Source: Martensiomyces pterosporus
Taxonomy: Eukaryota; Kickxellomycota; Kickxellomycetes; Kickxellales; Kickxellaceae
Reading direction: 5' to 3'
Length of the DNA: 23,627 nt
Assembly (NCBI GenBank): GCA_025201845.1
Contig: MU604112.1
Span: 1 to 23,627, forward strand
Shown: one piece after another, positions 8,901 to 16,627 of the stretch
Layout of the letters: every line of letters begins with the position of its first letter
Numbering within the stretch: position 1 is the first letter of the stretch
Program-made: the position numbers and the translations under genes
Notes under the pieces: model-generated
Databases searched by the model: none
Told to the model about the DNA's origin: nothing
The model's input: the letters and a program-made list of their open reading frames with translations, nothing else

Positions 8901-11421
8901 GTTGTTCGGCGGTGGGCCCAGAAGGGGAAACCGCTGGGTCGTGCCAGTTGCCACTCAGGTTGTTGCGCTGCCGCTTGGTGGCTGCCACCTGCGTCAAGCT
9001 CTCTTCGGTCTGCACACCCACGTCGATGCTCATTGCCGAGCTAGTACGTTTCCTCACCAGTGCTGCTGCCATGCTCTCGCGCCGCACATCGGTGTCAAAG
9101 AACACCTCGTCCTCCTCATCTTCGTCGTCAGTCGCCTCGCGATCACTGCCGTCAGCCAGCGAGCGGGCCGGGCCATGGGTGCGCTTGCTAGCAGTAGGCG
9201 ACTCGAGGTCCACAACAGATGCACCGATCCGAGAAGCAGCGCCAAGGGTATGGAGAGGCGTGGTGGCTGGAACCAGCGGGTCCTCCACACGCCGCACCTT
9301 GGTGACCAGCGAGCTGGCGACACGCGCAAAGTCTAGCACGTTCTTTGTCTCCGTAAACGACAGACTGGGCCCTGCAATCGACGACCGCGGGGTTTCGTTA
9401 TTCTCCACCACGCCGTTGTGCTCGTAGGGATCCACACACACCACCATAATGGTCTTTGCACCACCCTCCAGTGCTGGCTGGAACAGTCTAGTGACCTTGG
9501 ACTCGTTGTAGGGAACCAGCTGCGCACCGCCTGTATGCTCTCCCAGCATACTGCTTGGTCGCGACCCACCATGGGTGGATGAGGCGAGGGAGGCGTTGTA
9601 GCGCTTTACATCGAGGCACTTCTTCAGGGTCATCAGGCTGACGTTGATCTTGCCGGCCTCCGCCAATCGGTCGCCCTGGTTGTGTGTGCGCTTGGCCCGC
9701 TCGCTGCCAGCCAAATCAACAATGGTCATGGTGCGCACGGACGCCTGTGCCTCAGCGGGCACCTGGCTGAGCGGCACGATCTGGGTATTGCGCCGGATCT
9801 TAACTAGCTTGGCCTGGAACAGGGCGTGCGAGCGCGATGACCCCGTGTTCATACCCGTCGCGTGTACGGAGCGACGCATTTGACCGTGGATCAGGACACG
9901 CACCAGGTCACGCGCAGATCTGATACGTACCTCGGTGACTCCATCGACGAACGCCTCGTTGCCGCGGCCGCCCTCCGAGCGCAAGAGCAGAGCAGTGCGT
10001 GGCAGACCAGCAATCTGCGCCGAGGACATGTTGATGGCGTCCGAGGCACCTGCATCGTCATTAGCTGCTGCACCGCCGCGCTTGCGCCCACCACGCCCAG
10101 CAGCCGCCCGCTTGCCTCTCCCGCGACCACGCCCGCCGCGCGTGCTGCCGCTGCGACCCGATGATGCAGCCTGCATGGCAGCCTCAGCCGCCTCAGTGTT
10201 GGGCGACTTCACATGCACGGTGGTCAGTGTGGTGAGGTCCAGCAAGTCGTAGATCATCTCGTTGTAGACCTCAAAGTACGACACGTAGAGCTGGTACACC
10301 CAGTCGCTCTCTCCCTCGCCCAGTTCCTTCGTAAGCTCCTCCAGCTGGGGGTCCTCCACCGCGCTGTTCGCCTCAATTCCCTCCACCCACCTGTCCTCGT
10401 CCGGCGCGACGCGGAACGTTGGCGCGACCACTCGGGGGTCGGAGCAATACTCCACCTGCGTGGCATACCTGGGCCTAATCGCAAAGTCCCCCTGCGCCTC
10501 GTGTCTGTCCAGAACATCCAGGATTGCCTTGATGCTGCATGGCAGCATTCCAGGACTCTCGCTCGTTCCCTGCACCGTGTATGTTTTGCCCGAATTGGTG
10601 ATACCGTAAGTGAACAAGAGGGTGTTGTAGCCCGAAAAGAGGTCGCGCACCACTGGGAGCGCGCACACTTCGAATACCCTTGGTTGCTTGGCCAAGGTGG
10701 GGAGGACACCCGCAAAGAGGTAGCGTTCGCAGAGGGAGTCGTCTGCCAGGCCCTTGACCATCTCCACCTCCTTGTCGCTCACCACCTGCAGCAGGCTCTT
10801 GGGCAGCTGGCCCGCGAGCATATCTGGGTCGGCGGGCTTCAGCCGCACGTAGGTTTTGATCGGATCCCGCTCCTCTTCGTAATCGGCGATAGTGCGTTTG
10901 GCAGTGTAGGGCGTCTTGGACACCGCAACCCGCATGGCGTCCATCGGCGTCGCACTGCCGTCGCCTGCTACGTGCGGGCGCTTGGGCGTGAACGGAAGGT
11001 CTATTTGGGCTCTAGTGTACTTGCGTCCAAAGACGGGCGTGAGGATCGTTCTGCCTGCTCGGGCGCCCGGCTCGGGCGATATGAGGCCGGCGCGTGGTGC
11101 GCCGCGGGGGAACGGCGAGCGCACGGCGCCGTTGCCGAATATCGTGTGGCGGGGTGTGCCCAGAACTGCTGGCTGGAACGTCGATGTGCGCTTGGCAGTT
11201 GAGTGTGGTTCGATTGTCTGGCGCATGCTCTTGGGTCGTTCGGGTGTATGCAAAGGCGACTCGGAAGTCTCGCTTTCTGCGTGTGTGGCTATGCTGGTGT
11301 TGCTGGCCTTGGATCTCAGACTTCTTGTGACCCGCCCAGCAGGTTCGTTTGACGCCGAGGTGCCAGTGCCCTCCGCCTCGTCTTTCTTTGCTGCCTTACG
11401 AGTTCCCTTGCGTGGCGGCAT
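5998..11421 (-). CDS. Kinesin-6 family motor protein (KIF20/KIF23/Klp9 type)
   Basis: This single-exon protein has 1807 residues. The motor spans about 187-705. It has IKTYVRLKP (strand 1), the P-loop TYGITNSGKTYT (271-282), SYFEVYNEMIYDLL, switch I NTGSSRSH (525-532), switch II DLAGSERA (569-576), SKVTRLFQ, and the closing LDFARVASSLV. The Asn-Ser-Gly-Lys P-loop, the extra segment before SYFEVYNE and a long loop-6 insert point to kinesin-6. This group acts in anaphase spindle-midzone organisation and cytokinesis; that role is inferred here. The insert (405-460) is Arg/Gly-rich. An N-terminal basic extension of about 185 residues precedes the motor. Coiled coils span about 900-1015 and 1068-1258. 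The tail is disordered, with an acidic block (1563-1614), a KKKRK nuclear-localisation-like patch (1671-1675) and many Ser/Thr-Pro sites, suggesting CDK control. The length is well above the roughly 600-950 residues of typical KIF20A, KIF23 and Klp9. The start is the first Met of the frame, and the frame is otherwise unbroken. Confidence 0.93.
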   Translation of the reverse strand: MPPRKGTRKAAKKDEAEGTGTSASNEPAGRVTRSLRSKASNTSIATHAESETSESPLHTPERPKSMRQTIEPHSTAKRTSTFQPAVLGTPRHTIFGNGAVRSPFPRGAPRAGLISPEPGARAGRTILTPVFGRKYTRAQIDLPFTPKRPHVAGDGSATPMDAMRVAVSKTPYTAKRTIADYEEERDPIKTYVRLKPADPDMLAGQLPKSLLQVVSDKEVEMVKGLADDSLCERYLFAGVLPTLAKQPRVFEVCALPVVRDLFSGYNTLLFTYGITNSGKTYTVQGTSESPGMLPCSIKAILDVLDRHEAQGDFAIRPRYATQVEYCSDPRVVAPTFRVAPDEDRWVEGIEANSAVEDPQLEELTKELGEGESDWVYQLYVSYFEVYNEMIYDLLDLTTLTTVHVKSPNTEAAEAAMQAASSGRSGSTRGGRGRGRGKRAAAGRGGRKRGGAAANDDAGASDAINMSSAQIAGLPRTALLLRSEGGRGNEAFVDGVTEVRIRSARDLVRVLIHGQMRRSVHATGMNTGSSRSHALFQAKLVKIRRNTQIVPLSQVPAEAQASVRTMTIVDLAGSERAKRTHNQGDRLAEAGKINVSLMTLKKCLDVKRYNASLASSTHGGSRPSSMLGEHTGGAQLVPYNESKVTRLFQPALEGGAKTIMVVCVDPYEHNGVVENNETPRSSIAGPSLSFTETKNVLDFARVASSLVTKVRRVEDPLVPATTPLHTLGAASRIGASVVDLESPTASKRTHGPARSLADGSDREATDDEDEEDEVFFDTDVRRESMAAALVRKRTSSAMSIDVGVQTEESLTQVAATKRQRNNLSGNWHDPAVSPSGPTAEQPTTPVKSSRSSSMSIEADPLPVNPISPSVWETITKNSPFNFELPPERIQREAPLLLSRAFLMNSEHKREISSLKSSLADTKRRLKAMEAEKEAEINELVEYASSLEAAASELRQKYVDAQELSIRIEAETRVEVSSFFMDKIAQIKDAAHDRLHDELSRSEAKSAHKIDILSRLRSLRGPQDENDDDEDARISADAAEVPTVSPRSAVRRAVSRAASKKANKITSVSAGENKEIVNLRTMVESLEAQISSQQTQLDMIGQARNADRATREALEGALIESQGRVTTLEGKLLRLTSAHSAEAELAITRAHEQERAEFLAQITMLKLRLREAETQAMRARRQWETQELLPVQERLRMMMSAAAHSETTGDSDLAETLERAERDRDSAWEWWTREQERNSQLCAQNDVLMREIRHLRGQLRNGDNSQQRSAQGSIRSSSPTDSEDGSFCKVSLSSINSISAINGGNPLGATSLGVSPSRPSVSGSAVSTPMRALSRVVSKGRALHRNHQAPKHMSQNMDSVDSFAQSSTNLSPLQGGHRQGRLEQKAKRVVSRVFQHFTPDSKRRGDANKPYLAGRFANTDAAVGSYSAEVLSFEQGPLRDRGNSVDTRAAAGDQSPADARMAKVRSIVYSGPIVAHPTGGVSVTFTSQEVHELPIDTNSIPEQLEDEAALEASHRVALSSIEEEASGNGRSSSPQGTKRTRAMMHKMAVRSAQEQMKAAGKHADVEDDDAAMSGSGDEDEDYEDEDGGREEFGDDPEYGDPHDVYEDESGASGDERMPAAKSRPSTRSTDKSSSRSAGKGKGKQASTASSRSASQSVASVGISSAATIHSTGKKKRKLHAGRTVLNIGSPDSDYEEDSIANAPQVPAARSRPITPLSRTTPSKMAGAWPQASPSFTPMSPVSAMVAKAAQPEENKQPVLFTPIRTRSKVKLRDLTPTHDGVLGGQREEKSESIFLTPMKMLSRLRNRKK

Positions 11422-11615
11422 AGCTTATGCTTGTATTCGAGAAAAAAGAGTTGTGTGTAAGGTATGTGGGAACGAAGAAAAACAGGAAGGGAATGAGCGA
11501 AAGAGAGAAAGCAGGACCTTGCAGTGCCTGCGAGCAAGGCCAGGTTGTTTACTATTTCGCTGCTGCTGTTTACTCTTCAGTCTCTGTTGCACACAGCAGC
11601 AGCTAAGGCAGCGTG

Positions 11616-11620
11616 ATTGG
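11616..11620 (-). promoter_or_regulatory. CCAAT box candidate for the kinesin gene
   Basis: CCAAT reads on the minus strand about 195 bp before the kinesin start codon, a position typical of NF-Y/HAP sites. A 5-bp match is frequent by chance, so this is weak. Confidence 0.25.
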
Positions 11621-11669
11621 TTGAGAGGGACTCGGAGCCATTTGACTGGCCGCTTGACAAACTGATCCG

Positions 11670-11675
11670 CACGTG
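11670..11675. promoter_or_regulatory. Palindromic E-box CACGTG
   Basis: CACGTG is the core site of fungal bHLH factors. It sits about 250 bp before the kinesin start and 650 bp before the dehydrogenase start. It is a sequence match only. Confidence 0.2.
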
Positions 11676-12200
11676 AGATGTGGTTGCTCCAAGAATCGCG
11701 GTTCGCAGCCCTCTAGAGCCCTTCGCTTGCGTAGTTGGTGGTGGTGTTTGTGCGAGCGAGGCGAAGGGTAAAGCGAATACATTCGGGATAATGAGCGATG
11801 CTGTTGTTTGCGAACCTAAAAAGCCATCGGGGAGGAAAGCAAGTTTGGTGGAGTATTTACGTGCGTCTCTGCCCGGGCATGTCTAGCGGTCCAAACAAAA
11901 CCGCACCCCGTCCTGCCAACAGTGGGCTCACCAATATCCAGTCGGAACGCAAAGGCCCACGGAGTATCCCACACTGCCCATCAATATCCTATGTCAACTT
12001 GCTTTTGGCAGCTTTTGTCCGAGGCAAATCAGCGAGATTAGCATGGAGCGTGGCCTATACAGCATGCATGCATGTGCCCTCAGAGGCCATTGACAGGGGG
12101 TGCTATAGCTGATAGCAGGATGCAGCAAATAACAATAGGGGCATTCCACTCGGGGACACGGAGGGAGGTGTGCTCCGTTACAAACTAGCGTCTATTCGGG

Positions 12201-12208
12201 TATAAAAG
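12201..12208 (+). promoter_or_regulatory. TATA box of the first dehydrogenase gene
   Basis: TATAAAAG is preceded by ATTCGGG and lies 126 bp before the ATG at 12327. The second dehydrogenase has the same arrangement (ATTCTGG then TATAAAAC, 122 bp before its ATG). Both leaders also contain CAGCTGCAAACT (12262-12273 here), so the promoters were duplicated along with the genes. Confidence 0.75.
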
Positions 12209-12326
12209 GAGATGCAGCAAAAGGAGGGGTGTGGACGGCAGTGTCTCACCCCTACTTCTCCCAGCTGCAAACTACAAACCCCAAGTTACAAGTTACTGAT
12301 ACCTTGAATCTACCCTCTTTACAAGT

Positions 12327-13145
12327 ATGACGCTCATCGACATTCAGGGCAAGGTGGCCGTCGTTACGGGTGGTGCTCAGTCAATGGGCCTTCTGACTGC
12401 TCAAACCCTCGTAAGCAAAGGCGCCAGGGTGGTTATTGGCGACGTGCTGCCATCGGGAGCCGATGAGGTTGCCAAGATGAACGAAGAGGCAGGGAGCCAA
12501 GTAGCCGTTTTCCAGCTATGCGATGTCCGCGACGTCAGCTCTCTTCAGTCGTTGCTTGACCGTGCGGTTTCGGAATTTGGCAGCCTGGACATCCTCGTTA
12601 ACAACGCCGGCGTCCTTGACAAGCCCTGGGACCAAGACCCCGCTGGAGAGTATGCCAGCCGCTGCATCGACATTAACGTTCGCGCACTGATAAATGGTAC
12701 CACACGAGCCCTGAATTACTGGAACAAGGACGAGAGCCGCAAGGGAATCGTCATCAATTTGGCCTCTACTGCAGGGTACACGCCGCTCGGCTTGATGGCT
12801 GCCTACACTGCCTCGAAGGCTGCAGTCGTCATGTACACAAAGTCACTGGCTGGGCTGGCTCCCAAGGTGCGTGTCAATGCGGTCGCTCCCTCGTGGGTGG
12901 ACACCAAGTTTGTGGACGCTGAGCATATCGGAAAGAGCCATGATTTGGTCAAATACACTGGGTTGCTCCGGACTGAGGAAGTGGTGGCACAGATTGTGCG
13001 CTTGATTGAGGACGAGAGTCTTGCAGGAGATATCGTCATCCTCTCTTCAGGCAAGGAGCCAAGGACCTGTACGATGCCAAAGGCTACTGATGTCGAGGCT
13101 AGGATTGCTGCTGAGCTGGCGGCCGCTGCCAAGGCGGGTAACTAA
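12327..13145 (+). CDS. Short-chain dehydrogenase/reductase, 15-hydroxyprostaglandin-dehydrogenase-like, copy 1
   Basis: This 272-residue classical SDR has a Rossmann fold that binds NAD(H) and oxidises or reduces an alcohol/ketone. Visible motifs are TGGAQSMG (14-21, cofactor turn), Asp39 at the end of strand 2 (an NAD preference), CDV (65-67), NNAG (92-95), Asn117, Ser147 and YTASK (Tyr160, Lys164), so the catalytic Asn-Ser-Tyr-Lys set is complete. The C-terminal LLRTEEVVAQIVRLIEDE resembles the 15-PGDH subfamily. The true substrate is unknown, and fungal members need not act on prostaglandins. One departure is Ser19, where the family has the second Gly of TGxxxGxG. The start is fixed by alignment with copy 2, which begins identically (MTL, then DIQGKVAVVTG). 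About 182 of 272 residues match copy 2 by hand alignment. No signal peptide is visible, so it is probably cytosolic. Confidence 0.93.
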   Translation: MTLIDIQGKVAVVTGGAQSMGLLTAQTLVSKGARVVIGDVLPSGADEVAKMNEEAGSQVAVFQLCDVRDVSSLQSLLDRAVSEFGSLDILVNNAGVLDKPWDQDPAGEYASRCIDINVRALINGTTRALNYWNKDESRKGIVINLASTAGYTPLGLMAAYTASKAAVVMYTKSLAGLAPKVRVNAVAPSWVDTKFVDAEHIGKSHDLVKYTGLLRTEEVVAQIVRLIEDESLAGDIVILSSGKEPRTCTMPKATDVEARIAAELAAAAKAGN

Positions 13146-13710
13146 GCGCTGGTAGCCAGCTTCCCTTTTTTCTTTTGGGTGCCCAGATTTCTCGATGGCT
13201 ATATATCTCTCTCTGAATTTGCAGCTGAGCACCGAGTGCAAACAACGCTTGTAGGGAGGTGCTCCTGGGCTGCCATTTGGAGCGTTCACAGACCCCAAGG
13301 AGTTCGACGCTATGTGCAAATGCATTGCACTCAGCAGCGGTATGGTGCTAGTGACGTAATGCCAACTCGTGTTCTGTGCTGCCCTCACGGCTCAGCTCGT
13401 GGTGGGTGAGCCCAGGTCCTCTGCAGGCAGCAGCTTCAAGGGATGCGTTGGCAGATCCCACGCTGCGTTTTGTGGCTTTGGTGGAGGGCGCTTGTGACCT
13501 GCGCTTTTGCGCACATATTCCCAAGCTCACACACAGCAGAAATGGCTACTACACACTACACTATACAACAATGAGACAGCACGTGGCTGTGTGCAGCGGA
13601 GAACAATAGATGCCGCACCTTCCTCTGCAGTGCCCCTGGTTGTACGAACTCTGGGGAGCAGCTGGCATGCGGGTGGGAGCAAAGATAGAGGAAACCCGCA
13701 TCCATTCTGG
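13146..13710. other. Spacer between the tandem dehydrogenases
   Basis: No protein gene is supported. The left end is the 3' untranslated region of copy 1; I see no AATAAA there. TGACGTAA at 13352-13359 is a bZIP (CRE/AP-1-like) half-palindrome about 350 bp before the TATA box of copy 2. Otherwise I see nothing. Confidence 0.45.
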
Positions 13711-13718
13711 TATAAAAC
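13711..13718 (+). promoter_or_regulatory. TATA box of the second dehydrogenase gene
   Basis: TATAAAAC is preceded by ATTCTGG and lies 122 bp before the ATG at 13833. It is the counterpart of the element at 12201. The shared leader word CAGCTGCAAACT is at 13786-13797. Confidence 0.75.
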
Positions 13719-13754
13719 AGATAGCAGAGTGCCAGCGAGGAGGCGGGAGACAGC

Positions 13755-13786
13755 ATCACACCTCCATCACACCTCCATCACACCTC
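13755..13786 (+). repeat. 11-bp tandem repeat in the dehydrogenase copy 2 leader
   Basis: ATCACACCTCC occurs twice in full and once with ten of its bases, immediately before the CAGCTGCAAACT word. Copy 1 has no such array. The distance from TATA to the shared word is 75 bp here against 61 bp in copy 1, so repeat expansion can account for the difference. Confidence 0.7.
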
Positions 13787-13832
13787 AGCTGCAAACTGTT
13801 GACGGTCTTAAACTGCTTCTCCACTTTTCAAC

Positions 13833-14651
13833 ATGACACTCCTAGACATTCAGGGCAAGGTGGCCGTCGTTACAGGCGCTGCCCAAGGAATAGGTCTCCT
13901 AACCGCTCAGACGCTTGCCAAGAAGGGTGTCAAGGTAGTTATCGGTGATATCGACCCATCTGGCGCCGACGAAGCTGCCAAAATCAACCAGGCAGCGGGC
14001 AGTCAGGTAGCCGTTTTCCAGCTGTGCGACGTCCGCGACGGCAACTCCTTCCAGGCCCTACTCGATCGCGCCATATCAGAGTTCGGCCAACTGGACATTC
14101 TCGTCAACAACGCGGGTGTTCTGGACAGGCCGTGGTACCTAGACCCAACGGGAGAGTACACCACCCGTTGCATCGATGTCAACGTGCGCGGTCTAATCGA
14201 CGGCACCGTGCGGGCACTGCGCTACTGGGGCCAGGAAGAGGAGAGAAAGGGAATTGTCATCAACATGGCGTCGCTTGCCGGATACATGCCAGTCGAAATA
14301 ATGGCCGCTTATTCTGCCACCAAGGCTGCAGTCGTCATGTATACAAAGGCATTGGCTGGGCTGGCTCCAAAGATAAGGGTCAACGCTGTGGCTCCTTTTC
14401 TTGTGGATACCAAATTCCTAGATGTCGACTACATGAAGTCTATGGGCGATATGATCAAGCCTGTGGGCTTGTACCAGCCGGGCGATGTGGTTCCGCAGGT
14501 AGTTCGCTTGATTGAGGACGAGAGCTTCGCAGGGGATGTTATCCTTCTTGGTCCTGCCCAGGAGCCGCAGGTCTGCAAGGCGCCCAAGTCGACCGATACC
14601 GATGCCAAGCTTGCCGGGGTTATTGCGGCGGCTGCCAATGCCAAAAAGTAG
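13833..14651 (+). CDS. Short-chain dehydrogenase/reductase, 15-hydroxyprostaglandin-dehydrogenase-like, copy 2
   Basis: This 272-residue tandem paralogue of the gene at 12327 has the canonical cofactor motif TGAAQGIG (14-21), Asp39 for NAD, CDV, NNAG (92-95), Asn117, Ser147 and YSATK (Tyr160, Lys164). The strongest divergence from copy 1 is in the substrate-lid region (about residues 195-220) and the C-terminal tail (about 236-272), while the Rossmann core is nearly the same. That pattern suggests the two enzymes accept different substrates; this is inference. It has its own TATA box and leader, so it is transcribed independently. Its poly(A) signal at 14805 overlaps the stop codon of the convergent taspase gene. 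No signal peptide or intron is visible. Confidence 0.94.
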   Translation: MTLLDIQGKVAVVTGAAQGIGLLTAQTLAKKGVKVVIGDIDPSGADEAAKINQAAGSQVAVFQLCDVRDGNSFQALLDRAISEFGQLDILVNNAGVLDRPWYLDPTGEYTTRCIDVNVRGLIDGTVRALRYWGQEEERKGIVINMASLAGYMPVEIMAAYSATKAAVVMYTKALAGLAPKIRVNAVAPFLVDTKFLDVDYMKSMGDMIKPVGLYQPGDVVPQVVRLIEDESFAGDVILLGPAQEPQVCKAPKSTDTDAKLAGVIAAAANAKK

Positions 14652-14804
14652 CTGCTGATAGCGTGGTTTATAGCCTGGTGGCTGTGATCGACACCTTGTC
14701 TGAGTCTGCTTTTCGCGAGATCCTGGTCTTGGGGCTGCTCATGTCGCTCGACATAAACCCGTACCCCATGCTATGCGTCGTGTGTGCGATGCCCATCTCT
14801 ACTC

Positions 14805-14810
14805 ATTAAA
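14805..14810 (+). terminator. Poly(A) signal of dehydrogenase copy 2
   Basis: ATTAAA, the common variant signal, lies 154 bp after the stop codon. Its last bases coincide with the TAA stop of the taspase on the opposite strand (14806-14808), so the two transcripts must overlap. Confidence 0.45.
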
Positions 14811-15944
14811 TAGCGGTAGGACTGATTAGGGACTGTTTTAATGCAACACATGATTCTAGCATGTACCGTGCAGCAGCCAATTTTGCTTTCTTACCTGGTC
14901 TACCGCCTTCACTGTCTTGTCGCAAGATGATCAGGCCGGCACTTCTCTGGCTGTATGCATTCAGTGCACTGGTGGTTGTGAAGTTTGCAAAGCAGTCTTC
15001 GAGAACAGTAAACAAGTCGCCATCTCTTTGCGCGCAGTCTTTTGCCAGCATGGTTCGCATTATTTGCTCGCCGGTTCCCGTTACGCTGCACCCAACTGTC
15101 GCTTTGGAATCGCCGCTGTCGTTTGAGCGCCGCTCGGCCCAGCAGCCACTGCCAAACACTGCAGCCTACAAGACAGCCACTCCAAGAAGCGGGGTTTGAG
15201 TAAGGACGGAGATCAAGAGTGGGTGCTACATATGCAGCTGTGAGTGCAAACTGGTGGCTGACTACTTGCCTCGCCGATTCGTCCAGGAAGCTTTAATGCA
15301 ATGCCGCCTGAGCTGACGCCTGCCGCGATGTTTCCGCTACCATCAATGCACACAGCACCGACCGTGTCCATCAGCAGACCCTCCTCATCCTCCTCCACAG
15401 CAACCGAGAATGCCCGCTTCATATACCCTTCGTATTTCTTCAGTGACTCCTCGGTAATCTTCTCTCGTGTGTTGCTACTTGTCGGCACGCCCTGCGTTTT
15501 CGCCCACTCATCTGCACCTCTCCCCACCAGGAGCATCGGCGGCACCAAGCCCGCAAGCTGATCGGGGCCTCTGCTGCTCGTCTTCAAAAGTGCGTTTGCT
15601 GCCTGGATCGGGTTGCAGATCTCAGAAACTGCTCCAACGGCGCCAAATGCATCTGGATCTGTGCACATCATTGATGCGTCGCATTCAACCAGGCCCAGCC
15701 TGTTGAGGTTGGACCCGATGCCGGCGTTGGTTACTGGCGAGTCCTCGAGGGCTTTGATGGCGCATTCAGCGGCGTCATTGGCACTGGCCCCGTGGGTCAG
15801 CTTGGCGATTGCTGCATCGCAGGCCTGCCGCATCGCCTGCTTGTATGCCTTGGATTTGTGCTGGCTGTGGTAGCCAGCGCCCACATGTACGGCGACATAG
15901 CAGCAGTTGTTGCTGCTGGTCGGTGCTGTCGACATCGAGTGCAC
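14806..15944 (-). CDS. TASP1: Threonine aspartase (taspase 1), two exons
   Basis: This is an N-terminal-nucleophile hydrolase of the asparaginase-2 superfamily. Taspases cut themselves before a Thr, which becomes the nucleophile, and then cleave target proteins after Asp. Exon 1 is 15944-15270 (225 codons) and exon 2 is 15165-14806 (119 codons plus TAA), giving 344 residues. Motifs are VHVGAGYHS (19-27), [15 protein letters not shown] (67-81), ECDASMM, FGAVGAV, and the autocleavage site Asp193/Thr194 in [10 protein letters not shown], followed by [15 protein letters not shown]. Exon 2 continues [12 protein letters not shown] and then [16 protein letters not shown], exactly as in animal taspases. 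The intron (15166-15269, 104 nt) begins GCAAGT and ends TTGTAG, a GC-AG intron. The protein is shorter than human taspase (420), mainly in the alpha-chain loop before the cleavage site and at the C terminus. A TATATAT at 15953-15959 is only 9 bp before the ATG, too close to be a normal TATA box. Confidence 0.9.
15166..15269 (-). other. GC-AG intron of the taspase gene
   Basis: Splicing after GAG (15272-15270) and before GCT (15165-15163) joins GRIGE to AAVFG in phase 0, matching the continuous motif of the family. The donor is AG/GCAAGT, the strong consensus of GC-AG introns. A nearby GT donor (GTAGTC, four bases on) would shift the frame. CTTAC, about 30 nt before the acceptor, could be the branch site. 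Confidence 0.8.
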
Positions 15945-16627
15945 TGCTTGAATATATATGATGCTACCAAACTACAGATGCGCGACAGGGTGGAGAAAAA
16001 GCACATTGGAAACAGGCCAGAAACACGCGCCACCAATGGGGCTGCACTTGGTGTCATATGGCAAACACGCAATTATGGAAGCAAAGAGCAAGTGCTGTTG
16101 CAGCGGGCGCTTTTATTTTCTAGGAAAAGAAAGAAGCCGCTAGCTAAACAAGTCGCGGAGATAGAAGGGGGAGTCATGATTTGAACCTCTTCGTGTCGAA
16201 AGGAAATAGTATAAGTTAGAGAAGAAACAGGCGATAGGAGAAGAAAGGAAATGGCGAAGAAAAAGTATTTGCAAGGGGGGAGGGAATAAACGTACATCAT
16301 AGTTTTGGAAGGGGTGAGCGGGGGGGGGAGAAGTTGTAGAGTAGATAGTAGTAAGAGTGCTGCTCTGCTTCTGCCAGTGCTATGCGGGCGAAGGAGTGTG
16401 CGGCAGTCTCGGAGCAAGCCGTGCTGGAACAGCAGCGGCTAATGGTGCGTCAAGCGGGGGCATAAGCGGAGTAACCGGCCTGCGCTTATCCCCAGATGAG
16501 CGACCATGCAGCCAAGGCATTCTTGTCCAGACATCGGACACGCTCCTCCAGCAGACCAGCTGCCGAAGGAGTGCAGTCGTTTGCTTGCACGGCCCGCTCC
16601 CTTTGGCACCTCAGCAGCACCTTGGGC
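15945..16627. other. Intergenic region between taspase and barrel protein 1
   Basis: No supported gene. The taspase promoter should lie in the left part. Around 16195-16345 the plus strand is strongly purine-rich, ending in a run of ten G near 16321. TTTATT at 16111-16116 is AATAAA on the minus strand, but it is more than 500 bp beyond the stop of the barrel-protein gene and is an uncertain signal for it. Confidence 0.45.

Larger units (their letters stand above)
11422..12200. other. Divergent intergenic region (kinesin / dehydrogenase promoters)
   Basis: No supported protein gene lies here; the short plus frames at 11680-11886 and 11798-12112 have no recognisable domain. The half nearer 11421 should hold the kinesin promoter and the right end the promoter of the dehydrogenase at 12327. 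Two small candidate sites are visible: ATTGG at 11616-11620, which is CCAAT read toward the kinesin and about 195 bp before its ATG, and a CACGTG E-box at 11670-11675. Confidence 0.5.

Noticed and set aside
7838..9427. 529-codon plus-strand open frame
   Set aside because: It lies wholly antisense to the kinesin coiled-coil region. Its Ser/Arg-rich translation has no domain and comes from the codon bias of the real gene on the minus strand.
10213..11202. 329-codon plus-strand frame
   Set aside because: It is antisense to the kinesin motor and N terminus. No motif is visible and the kinesin motifs explain the openness.
15953..15959. TATATAT as a TATA box for taspase
   Set aside because: It is only 9 bp before the start codon. 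A transcript starting 25-30 bp downstream would lack the initiator Met and the conserved first strand.
16176..16200. B-box-like GGTTCAAATC on the minus strand
   Set aside because: The flanking bases cannot pair as a T-stem, and no A box lies at a suitable distance.
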